NCBI GenBank assembly: GCA_910585265.1
Contig: CAJUCA010000023.1
Location: 1 to 45,684, forward strand
DNA: 45,684 bases
Origin: an uncultured Oscillospiraceae bacterium
GTDB lineage: Bacteria > Bacillota > Clostridia > Oscillospirales > Oscillospiraceae
Direction of reading: 5' to 3'
This document shows, piece after piece, positions 1 to 6,317 of this stretch; within the stretch, counting starts at the first letter, position 1; the number at the start of each line of letters is the position of its first letter. Under the pieces are notes generated by a model, which saw only the letters and a list, made by a program, of their open reading frames with translations, was not told the origin of the DNA and searched no databases. A program made the translations under genes and the position numbers.

Positions 1-1406
1 GTTGACAGTCCATTTTTTTGTTGTTTATCATGTTTCCCTTTGTCAAGCGTTGCAAATGATAACGTTTTAACCCTATTTGCTTCATGATCCGTTTAATCTG
101 TACTTTGTCCTCTGGGGTTCGATAGGAGATGTGCCATTGGGCGTTACGCAGTCTTTGGGTGTGGCCGCCATCCAGATACTCCGCAAGGCCAAGAACGGAG
201 TGAATTCCATCCGGAAATTCTGAGTCGCCATATTTCTGGGCAATTTCTTTCAAAAAATCTTGTGTTCGGCCAGCCTGTTCAAAGAGGAAGCGCCGATTTA
301 CTGCGCGCTTTTCTTCGTATGCATCATGACTGTCATATGGCTTTTCCGGCCCCAAAAGCTGCTCTGCTAATTTCTCCGCTTTGGGGAAGGGAATTGAGGA
401 TTTCTTTAGCTCACGCTCCCTATGGTGCGCCGCGTACCGGATGTTGAGCTGGATCATCGGGTATAACAGTTCCTCTGTGCCCGGTATGCCAAGCATGAGC
501 AGCTGCATGAAGTCATCCTCAACCATCTTCCCCGCAGCAGAAAGGGCTTCAAAATCACATCCACAGCGGGTAGTTTTGTCAATGTAGTCAAAGTATTCTG
601 CATCTGGATCGCCGAAAGAATGCCCCAATACATAAATATTTTCAATATCTTCTATGTGCAGGTTTGCATCCATGAATGCCGCGCACATATGGTTGATATT
701 GTCCGCAACGTGCTTATCTGTGCGATATAGGGCATCTTCTATTGCGTATAACGCTTTGAGACGGGGAAGTCCATGCCCGGGAATCAGCGGCTTTATAAAA
801 TGCTGCTCAGTCAGTTCCGTGAAAGCAGTTTCCGGATGGGTTGCATGACCAAAGATGATGGAGTCGGGATGTTCTGCGTCTCCATGAATGTGATAAATGC
901 TGCTTTTGGTGACTTTGAATCGTTTCTCTAACGTATTAGTATAATTAAAATTGACAAAAAAGCAATCGTCCTTAAACTGATATTTACTGTCCGCTTCGGT
1001 GATGTCCAAACTCAAGATCCATCCGCTGAAAAGGTGGCAAAGAATGGTTTGGGCTTGTTCCACGGTTTCTTGGAGCTGGTCGATCCCTTTTTTGGTTCTA
1101 CCAAAATACAGAATGAGCTGTTGGTCATCCATTTTATCGAGCGAGGTTTCAAATGACCAAAAGAACTCAGATGGCAATTTTTGAGGATCAAATGGATCTC
1201 CATACACAAGCTCAACAGGCGTAACTGTTTTTGTGGTTCCATCTGGCTCGGAAATAGTCTTGGAGTGAATCCCGAGATCATTCATCGTTTCATCAAGATG
1301 CGCTGAATAATATTTCCTGAATTCATCATAGGCAGTCGGAAGTCCCTGCCAGCGATCAAATCCGTTTCCGATGATGACCAAATTTCTATACTTGGGTTTA
1401 AACATG
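1..1406 (-). CDS. AbiH family abortive-infection protein, island A copy (partial at window edge)
   Basis: The frame from the ATG at 1406 stays open for at least 468 codons and leaves the window at position 1. The N-terminus carries the AbiH-type nucleotide-binding-like motif (NLVIIGNGFDRWQ), and later segments include VNFNYTNTLEKRF, YHIHGDAEHPDSIIFGHA and IYVLGHSFGDPD, all typical of the family. AbiH proteins are known as phage abortive-infection factors; the mechanism is poorly defined. It aligns along its length with the AbiH at 20211-21614; by eye about 45 of the first 60 residues match. The two differ after the motif GLKRYHL, where this copy continues with a different tail and has no stop before the edge. 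It lies downstream of the broken fic gene on the same strand, so the two may once have been co-transcribed. Family call is firm; the C-terminus is unknown. Confidence 0.85.
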
Positions 1407-1429
1407 AGGGTCCCCCTCTCTTTTTTTAT

Positions 1430-1502
1430 CCCGGCCGACACCTGCCGAGGCCCCATCCCCTCGTCAAATGTTGGGGTAATATGAATAATACGAAACGGAA
1501 CA
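1430..1502. repeat. Degenerate copy of a dispersed repeat (HTH-gene 3' end remnant?)
   Basis: This short stretch between abiH and fic contains a GTTGGGGTAAT segment followed by an AATAATACGAAACGGAAC run. It resembles the better-preserved repeats at 3411-3490 and 21660-21740, which carry GGTGGGGTA...AACAAGACGAAGG...GAAC. The match here is weak and could be chance. Confidence 0.3.
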
Positions 1503-1524
1503 ATTAAAACACCCTTACCGACAG

Positions 1525-2284
1525 TTATCCGTCCCGCCTTTCGCTCCGCCCAATCTGCTTCTCCCAAGTCTTTTCCGTCTGTCCTTTCAAAAACTCTTGC
1601 AGTGGCGCCAGCTCTTGCCGGGTATCCCACGCCTCCAACGCATCATAATACTCCCTGCGATCCTCCTCATGGATAATGACAGGCGGATGCCCATGGAGCA
1701 CCAGCAGGTAATTCATCGCCCAACCGCCCCGTCCGGCCGTTGCCGTCCGCGAAGGGGTGGATGTTCTCAAACTTGGCGTGGTAGTACGCCGCCGCGGTCA
1801 GCGCGTTCTCCGGCGTTACATCTTGCAGCTCCTCCATCAGCTCCCGCACCTCGTCCGCCACTTCTTCCGGCGCGGTCCCGATCTCCTCCCGGCCTGTTAC
1901 GTAATCGTGGTGCTTGTACTCGCCGGGGCGCTCCCCCAACTGCCAACGTCGCGCGTCATAGGTATTTTTTGTCAGGCAGAGCTGCAGCTCCTTGAGAAAC
2001 GTCTCGTCCAAAGGCCGCTGATCTCGAAAGGCGCATAGGAACAATTCATAGGCATCCTTGGCGTTGCGGATTTCAACCAACGTCCGCAGGTCGCCGGTGT
2101 AGGCAGTAACGCCATCGTGTTCAAAGATCTCCCGGGTGTCGTGATAGGTGACATTTTCGTTCTCAATTTTCCCGGAGTGGTACGCAAAGGCAATGCCAAA
2201 GGCGTTCAGTGCCTCGGCCAGTTCGGCGTCTGTGGTGATATTTTTACGCTTCCACAATTCCAGCGCCCGTTCATAGCCGCCCAT
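1525..2284 (-). pseudogene. fic: fic, Fic-domain AMP-transferase gene, frameshifted
   Basis: Translation from the ATG at 2284 (AAGGAG 6 nt upstream) gives a Fic protein with the inhibitory-helix motif SGKIEN near residue 40 and the active-site loop HPFADGNGRTGR near residue 180. Right after that loop the frame breaks. An extra base in the CCC at 1719-1721 (GGG on the coding strand) sends it into a short wrong frame. The expected continuation (AMNYLLVLHGHPPV, then EEDRREYYDALEAWD) is in the next frame and ends at the TAA at 1525. Fic enzymes transfer AMP or another nucleotide to target proteins and often act as toxins; the N-terminal (S/T)xxxE(G/N) helix normally restrains them. The truncated product keeps the catalytic loop but loses the C-terminal helices. 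It is either a real mutation or a one-base error. A deleted relic of the same gene lies at 21740-21875. Confidence 0.85.
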
Positions 2285-2337
2285 AATGCTCTCCTTTGCT
2301 GTCCGCTCCATTGTGTTCTTTCGGCGTATGGGTCGCA

Positions 2338-2362
2338 GTCTGGGTCTTGCCTTGACCCAGAC
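2338..2362. promoter_or_regulatory. Inverted repeat upstream of fic
   Basis: GTCTGGGTC and GACCCAGAC form a perfect 9-bp inverted repeat separated by 7 nt, about 55 nt upstream of the fic start. A decayed version lies at the equivalent place in island B (near 21955-21990). It could be an operator or a transcript hairpin; nothing in the sequence decides between them. Confidence 0.4.
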
Positions 2363-2398
2363 CGTATTACTAACAGGTTACCAATAAAAAAGTAATGA

Positions 2399-2432
2399 AA
2401 AGTGGTTGATTTCATATGAAATCAACCACTTT
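2399..2432. terminator. Perfect 34-nt palindrome beside the attachment site
   Basis: Two 17-nt arms (AAAGTGGTTGATTTCAT and its complement) form a perfect palindrome directly next to the tRNA-derived repeat. On the minus strand it follows the tRNA 3' end and is trailed by a T-rich run, so it fits a bidirectional terminator. The same position in island B holds a hairpin of unrelated stem sequence with identical flanks. Confidence 0.65.
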
Positions 2433-2433
2433 C

Positions 2434-2479
2434 TGGTGGAGACTACAGAACTCGAATCTGTGACCTCTTGCGTGTGAAG
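2434..2479 (-). other. Attachment site: 3' half of a tRNA-Val(CAC) gene, copy 1
   Basis: Read on the minus strand this gives an anticodon loop with CAC in the anticodon position, the 3' anticodon stem GCAAG, a variable loop, a T-arm with stem ACAGA/TCTGT and loop TTCGAGT, the acceptor 3' strand AGTCTCC, then ACCA. The 5' half of the tRNA is absent, so it is not a functional tRNA. A 46-nt direct repeat at 22052-22097 differs at one base. Integrases of this class commonly recombine at tRNA 3' ends, and such partial copies are the usual scar. Confidence 0.8.
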
Positions 2480-2609
2480 ATTCGGATGGTAATAAAATCG
2501 GCGCTTTTGTGTCCGTTTGGCGCTGTTTGTTCGGGACGGGGCTACTCTTTGGAGCTGCTCCGTCCATTGTTTCCGCCCGCTCGTTTCGCCGTCTGGGTCG
2601 GAGTGTGGG

Positions 2610-2801
2610 TCAGCGGTCGGCAACCACCCGCCGCACGGGGTTTACCCGCCTGAACCGGAGGGCACGCTCAGGGGTCGTCTCGGGGCAATCCTCGTCAAAC
2701 GTAATTGGCATCATCTTCGCGCGCTCCAGCTCCGCACGTTCCTCCTCGGTAAACGCCAGTTCCTGGATCAGCTTGATCGTGCCATCAGCTGTGTTTGCCA
2801 T
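2610..2801 (-). CDS. Small putative antitoxin paired with BrnT-like toxin
   Basis: A 63-residue acidic/basic protein starting MANTADGTIKLIQELAF, with a central EEERAELERAK helix and an ITFDEDCPETTPE segment. The ATG at 2801 overlaps the end of the toxin gene by about 17 nt and has a GGGGG ribosome site, which suggests translational coupling. Clostridial BrnT-like toxins are often followed by small proteins of this style instead of a classical ribbon-helix-helix BrnA. The antitoxin role is inferred from position and size. No DNA-binding fold is evident. Confidence 0.6.
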   Translation of the reverse strand: MANTADGTIKLIQELAFTEEERAELERAKMMPITFDEDCPETTPERALRFRRVNPVRRVVADR

Positions 2802-3174
2802 AATAGAGCCCCCTTTCAAAGTTTGTTGCAAGTCTGGCCGAGATCAATCTTGTTACTTCAATGGGTTTGCCATCCTCGGAGGTGGTTTCCCGCTCCGTGT
2901 AAACCACAAACAGAATATCATAAGGCTGTGATTTTTCTTTGAGGGTTCCAATTACTGTGACCCCGCCTACGGAGGTATTGCCTATAGTATTGTAGCGATC
3001 CTCATCTATACTATGCTCATCATCAAACATCTCAATACGATCATAATCAAAGAAAACACGAGCGGCGGTTTTAAAGGAAATACCATGCTTCTCAATATTT
3101 TTGCGGTTCTTTTCTTCGTCATATTCAAAAATAATACCACCAAAAGAAAAGCGAATTGTTCCCCCAGAGTCCAT
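2785..3174 (-). CDS. brnT: BrnT family (DUF497) ribonuclease toxin
   Basis: A 129-residue protein with the BrnT signature IFEYDEEKNRKNIEKHGISF near the N-terminus, followed by FDYDRIEMFDDEHSIDEDRY and a C-terminal strand/helix region ending RLISARLATNFERGLYYG. BrnT toxins are RelE-fold ribonucleases that arrest translation until bound by their antitoxin. The ATG at 3174 is chosen because AGGTGG lies 7 nt upstream; a GTG two codons earlier is possible. It is first in a two-gene operon with the small gene at 2610-2801. Position just inside the attachment site suits a stabilising addiction module for island B. The last part is longer than in minimal BrnT proteins. Confidence 0.8.
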   Translation of the reverse strand: MDSGGTIRFSFGGIIFEYDEEKNRKNIEKHGISFKTAARVFFDYDRIEMFDDEHSIDEDRYNTIGNTSVGGVTVIGTLKEKSQPYDILFVVYTERETTSEDGKPIEVTRLISARLATNFERGLYYGKHS

Positions 3175-3209
3175 ACACACACCACCTCGTGACCTTCCAA
3201 GCTATAAAT

Positions 3210-3238
3210 AGTTTACCACGCCTAAGGCAAAAATACAA
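3210..3238 (-). promoter_or_regulatory. Predicted promoter of the BrnT operon
   Basis: On the minus strand TTGTAT (3238-3233) and TAAACT (3215-3210) are 17 bp apart and sit about 36 nt upstream of the toxin start. The match to the sigma-70 consensus is moderate. Confidence 0.5.
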
Positions 3239-3570
3239 GAGGAGTAATGCAGAACAGATTTGCGAAACGTAAATGTCCGCCCACCGCTTGCTCGGCGGAA
3301 GGGGTTCCCCTCGGCATATGGGCCAGTTCGTCATCGCACCAGCCCGCACAGGGTGTGAGCTTTTACGTCAAACACATTTTCTCCCAATATTGTTCTCAAG
3401 CTCGTGTCTCCCGCCCATCGTCTGACGGGCGATCAGCCCACCGTCAGACGGTGGGGTAGTAGAACAAGACGAAGGAGAACACAGATAGAAGCCTCTACCG
3501 GGAAAGCCGAAAGCTGATAAAAAGTTCGGCTGCCTATAAAATATTCTACACAGGAATCACAGAAATTCTG
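3239..3570. other. Gene-free stretch between BrnT and araC with a palindromic repeat relic
   Basis: No convincing gene is seen. At 3437-3455 a perfect 9-bp stem (CCCACCGTC/GACGGTGGG) is followed by GGGGTAGTAGAACAAGACG and GAAGGAGAAC (3453-3480). The same tail occurs at 21700-21740. A matching AGCAAGACGAAGGGGAAC occurs at 17342-17360, overlapping the end of the HTH gene. The stretch therefore looks like a relic of that mobile-element locus. Near 3508-3533 a weak GCCGAA/TTCGGC hairpin may terminate araC. Confidence 0.5.
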
Positions 3571-4734
3571 TCAGCCCTTGCGGTACTCCCCCGGCGTCAT
3601 GCCGACCGCCTTCTTGAACACCCGCTGGAAGTGGCTCTGGGAGGAATACCCCAGATAGGAGCCGATCTCCGCCGCCGTTTTGGAGGTCATGTCCAGCAGC
3701 CGCTTCGCCTCGTCCATTTTCAGTCCTGTGACATAATCCTGCACTGTCTCCCCGGTTTCCTCCCGGAACATCCGGCACAGGTAGGTGCGGTTGGTGCCCA
3801 GGGCCTGGGCCAGTTCTTCGGTGGTAACGGGGCGGCTGATGTGGTCCAGCGCATAGTCCCGCACCGCCCGCACACGAGCCGAGCCGTGGACGCCGCACTT
3901 GGCCAGCTCCACCCGCCGGGTGAAGTCCAGCACCATCCGGGCGTTCAGCCGGGTCAGCTCCACATACCCGGTGAGCAGCTCTGCCTTTTGGATATAGCTG
4001 TCGCTGAGGGCAAAAGCGGTCTCCCGGTCCAGCCCGCCCCGGATGGCCGCGCGGGTCACCAAAGTGGCGGTGCAGATCAGCAAATTCTTTTGCTGCCGCA
4101 GGGCGTCCGCCGCCAGGGTGCCCGCCCGTCCCTCTACTGGGCGCTGAAAGAGTTGTTGAATTTCGTCCACCCGCCCGTGCTCCACACAGGCGAGCATCTG
4201 TTCCTCCAGCGCCAGGGTGTTGTGAATCTCCTGCTCCCCCCGCTCGGGCGGGATCGCCTCCTGGGCAGAGGGCATTTCCTCCTCCGTCAGCAGCAGCTGT
4301 CCCACGTCCAGCTTTTCCCCGTTGAGGAAATAGTTCACCGTGCACAGGATCTGTAGGAAATTCCGCAGCGGATAGGCCGGGATGGCAGAAAAATAGTCCG
4401 TCAGCTCCCCGGCCCGCCCGATGTTCTCCCCCATGGCGCGCAGGATGCGCACGGCCAGCGTATGGTTTACCGGGCTGTGGGCCACCGGGCCGATGATCAG
4501 CGCCACCGCTCTCCGCTCCGCCCGGAACAGTCCGTAGTACAGAAAATTTTCATCCATGTAGTAGCTCACGTTTCCGGGGTTGGCGAAAATATGTTCTTCC
4601 TCCAAAATCGCCAGATCCGGCTTGAATTTGGTGTGGTGATACAGTCCGGCAAATTCTCCGTCCCGGTATAGACGCACAGGCAGCCCCGCCAGCGAGGACA
4701 GCGATGCCGCCAGATATTCGTAGTCAATGCCCAT
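3571..4734 (-). CDS. AraC family transcriptional regulator of the rhamnoside cluster
   Basis: A 387-residue protein with an N-terminal sensory region and a C-terminal AraC/XylS pair of HTH motifs over roughly the last 100 residues (TTEELAQALGTNRTYLCRMF, then AAEIGSYLGYSSQSHFQRVF and MTPGEYRKG). The ATG at 4734 has GAGAGG 8 nt upstream; an earlier in-frame GTG at 4743 is less likely. It is transcribed away from the transporter/rhamnosidase operon, with a 131-bp shared control region, the usual arrangement for a local activator. The ligand is inferred to be L-rhamnose or a rhamnoside; the sequence does not show it. N-terminal residues 1-280 are not a cupin of the RhaS/RhaR kind that I can recognise, so I give no rha symbol. 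Confidence 0.85.
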   Translation of the reverse strand: MGIDYEYLAASLSSLAGLPVRLYRDGEFAGLYHHTKFKPDLAILEEEHIFANPGNVSYYMDENFLYYGLFRAERRAVALIIGPVAHSPVNHTLAVRILRAMGENIGRAGELTDYFSAIPAYPLRNFLQILCTVNYFLNGEKLDVGQLLLTEEEMPSAQEAIPPERGEQEIHNTLALEEQMLACVEHGRVDEIQQLFQRPVEGRAGTLAADALRQQKNLLICTATLVTRAAIRGGLDRETAFALSDSYIQKAELLTGYVELTRLNARMVLDFTRRVELAKCGVHGSARVRAVRDYALDHISRPVTTEELAQALGTNRTYLCRMFREETGETVQDYVTGLKMDEAKRLLDMTSKTAAEIGSYLGYSSQSHFQRVFKKAVGMTPGEYRKG

Positions 4735-4762
4735 ATGCCGCACCTCTCAAAATTTTGTGAGG

Positions 4763-4791
4763 ATTATACCATATTAGAAACAAATGCGCAA
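4763..4791 (-). promoter_or_regulatory. Predicted araC promoter
   Basis: On the minus strand TTGCGC (4791-4786) and a perfect TATAAT (4768-4763) are 17 bp apart, ending about 29 nt before the regulator's start codon. The -35 half lies about 20 bp from the -10 of the divergent operon, so one bound regulator could affect both. Confidence 0.6.
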
Positions 4792-4812
4792 GACGCAGAA
4801 AGAGCCGCATTG

Positions 4813-4818
4813 TATAAT
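4813..4818 (+). promoter_or_regulatory. -10 element of the rhamnoside operon
   Basis: A perfect TATAAT 48 nt before the symporter start, with no good -35 at 17 or 18 bp. A strong -10 with a poor -35 fits a promoter that needs an activator, presumably the divergent AraC protein. Confidence 0.5.
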
Positions 4819-4865
4819 AGGCACAAATCCGGGGCGGCATCTGTCCCAAAGAGAGGGCGGTTTTT

Positions 4866-6317
4866 ATGAAGCAAACCTTGCTGGATCAAAAAGCGCTGCA
4901 AACAAAGGTCACTGGCGATCAGGTGACGGCGAAAGAAAAATGGCTGGGCTATTTGCTGGGCCCCGCCGGGGCGCTGCTGCTGAACGCGGTGCTGGCCACC
5001 TACCTGAACGTCTACTACACCGACGTGCTGAAGCTGACCACTGTGTGGGGCGGGGCGTTCCTGGTGGTGTTCCCCATCGTCAGCAAGATCATTGACGCCA
5101 TTACCAATGTGGCCATGGGCTATATCATCGACCGCACCCGAACCCGAGAGGGCAAGGCCCGGCCCTGGCTGCTGCTGTCCGCGCCCCTGCTGGCGGTGAC
5201 CGGGATACTTCTGTTTACTGTCCCCAACGCCTCCGAGACTGTTCAGGTGGTCTGGGTCATGGTGAGCTACAACCTGTTCTACTCCTTTGCCTACACTATC
5301 TTTAACATGAGCCACAACCTGATGGTGCCCCTCTCCACCCGCGACACCACCCAGCGGGGCGGGCTGTCCGTGTTCAACCAGATCGCCACCATCATGATGA
5401 GCGGCATCCTGGTGGCCCTGGTGTTCCCCATGGTCATTATGCCCGCCCTGGGGGTGGACCAGGGCAAATGGATCGCCCTCATGAGCGCCCTGTCCATCCT
5501 GGCCCTACCGCTCACCCTGCTGGAATACTTTTTCACCAAGGAGCGCGTCACGCTGGAAAACCAGGCCGCCGGGGAGGACAGCTCGGTTCCCTTTGCCAAA
5601 CAGTTCAAGGCCATTTTTTCCGACAAGTATATGTTGCTGATCTACGTCTACTTCCTCGTCTACACCGCCGGGAGCTGCGTCAAAAACATCAGCCTGCCCT
5701 ATTTCTGCAACTATGTGCTGGGCACCTATAACGACGGCGTCACCCAGACCATGGTGTCCGCCATCGGCGGCATTCCCATGGGCATCGGCATCTTCGCCGT
5801 CTGGCCCCTGGCCAAGCGGTTCGGCAAGCGCAACGTGACCCTGGCCGGCTTCATCCTCTACGCCGTCGGCGGTGCCGTCTGCTGGATGTTCCCCCATAGC
5901 ATGGTCATGGTGCTGGTGGGGCAGTTCATCAAGAACACCGGCGGCCTGCCCTGCGCCTATGTGTTCATGGCCCTGTTCGCCGACGTGCTGGACCACATGG
6001 AGTGGAAAACCGGCTTCCGCAGCGACGGGCTGGCCATGTCGGTGTATAACATCATCGCCGTGGCCATGGTGGGGGTCTGTACCGGCATCTTCAACGGCTG
6101 GCTGGCCGGGGCGGGCTATGTGGCCCCGGAGATGGTGGGCGGTGTCACCCAGGCCGTCACCCAGTCCCCCGCGGTGCAGCGTATTATCACCTTCGGCTTT
6201 GTGGGGCTGGAAGTGTTCACCGGGATTATCCTGGCGGTTCTGCTGGTGTTCCTCAGCGTGGAGAAAGACATCGAGAAGAAGCAGGAGGAGATCAAGGTGC
6301 GGAGGGATAGCAAATGA
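4866..6317 (+). CDS. GPH family sugar:cation symporter (MelB-like)
   Basis: A 483-residue membrane protein with about 12 hydrophobic segments. The N-terminal half carries the family pattern KEKWLGYLLGPAGALLLNAV, then YLNVYYTDVL and a GYIIDRTRTREGKARPW loop that matches the conserved D-R-T...G-K-x-R-P-W motif of glycoside-pentoside-hexuronide transporters. These import sugars or glycosides with Na+ or H+. It is the first gene of the operon and its stop overlaps the GH78 start by 4 nt. Because the rhamnosidase and GH3 enzymes that follow have no signal peptides, the cargo is probably an intact rhamnosyl glycoside; this is inferred. A GAGAGGG sequence lies just upstream of the start. Confidence 0.88.
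   Translation: MKQTLLDQKALQTKVTGDQVTAKEKWLGYLLGPAGALLLNAVLATYLNVYYTDVLKLTTVWGGAFLVVFPIVSKIIDAITNVAMGYIIDRTRTREGKARPWLLLSAPLLAVTGILLFTVPNASETVQVVWVMVSYNLFYSFAYTIFNMSHNLMVPLSTRDTTQRGGLSVFNQIATIMMSGILVALVFPMVIMPALGVDQGKWIALMSALSILALPLTLLEYFFTKERVTLENQAAGEDSSVPFAKQFKAIFSDKYMLLIYVYFLVYTAGSCVKNISLPYFCNYVLGTYNDGVTQTMVSAIGGIPMGIGIFAVWPLAKRFGKRNVTLAGFILYAVGGAVCWMFPHSMVMVLVGQFIKNTGGLPCAYVFMALFADVLDHMEWKTGFRSDGLAMSVYNIIAVAMVGVCTGIFNGWLAGAGYVAPEMVGGVTQAVTQSPAVQRIITFGFVGLEVFTGIILAVLLVFLSVEKDIEKKQEEIKVRRDSK

Noticed and set aside
1719..1721. Programmed frameshift in fic
   Set aside because: There is only a three-base run and no slippery heptamer or clear downstream structure; a simple one-base insertion is likelier.
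2434..2479. Intact tRNA gene
   Set aside because: Only the 3' half is present; no matching D-arm or 5' acceptor strand follows in either copy.
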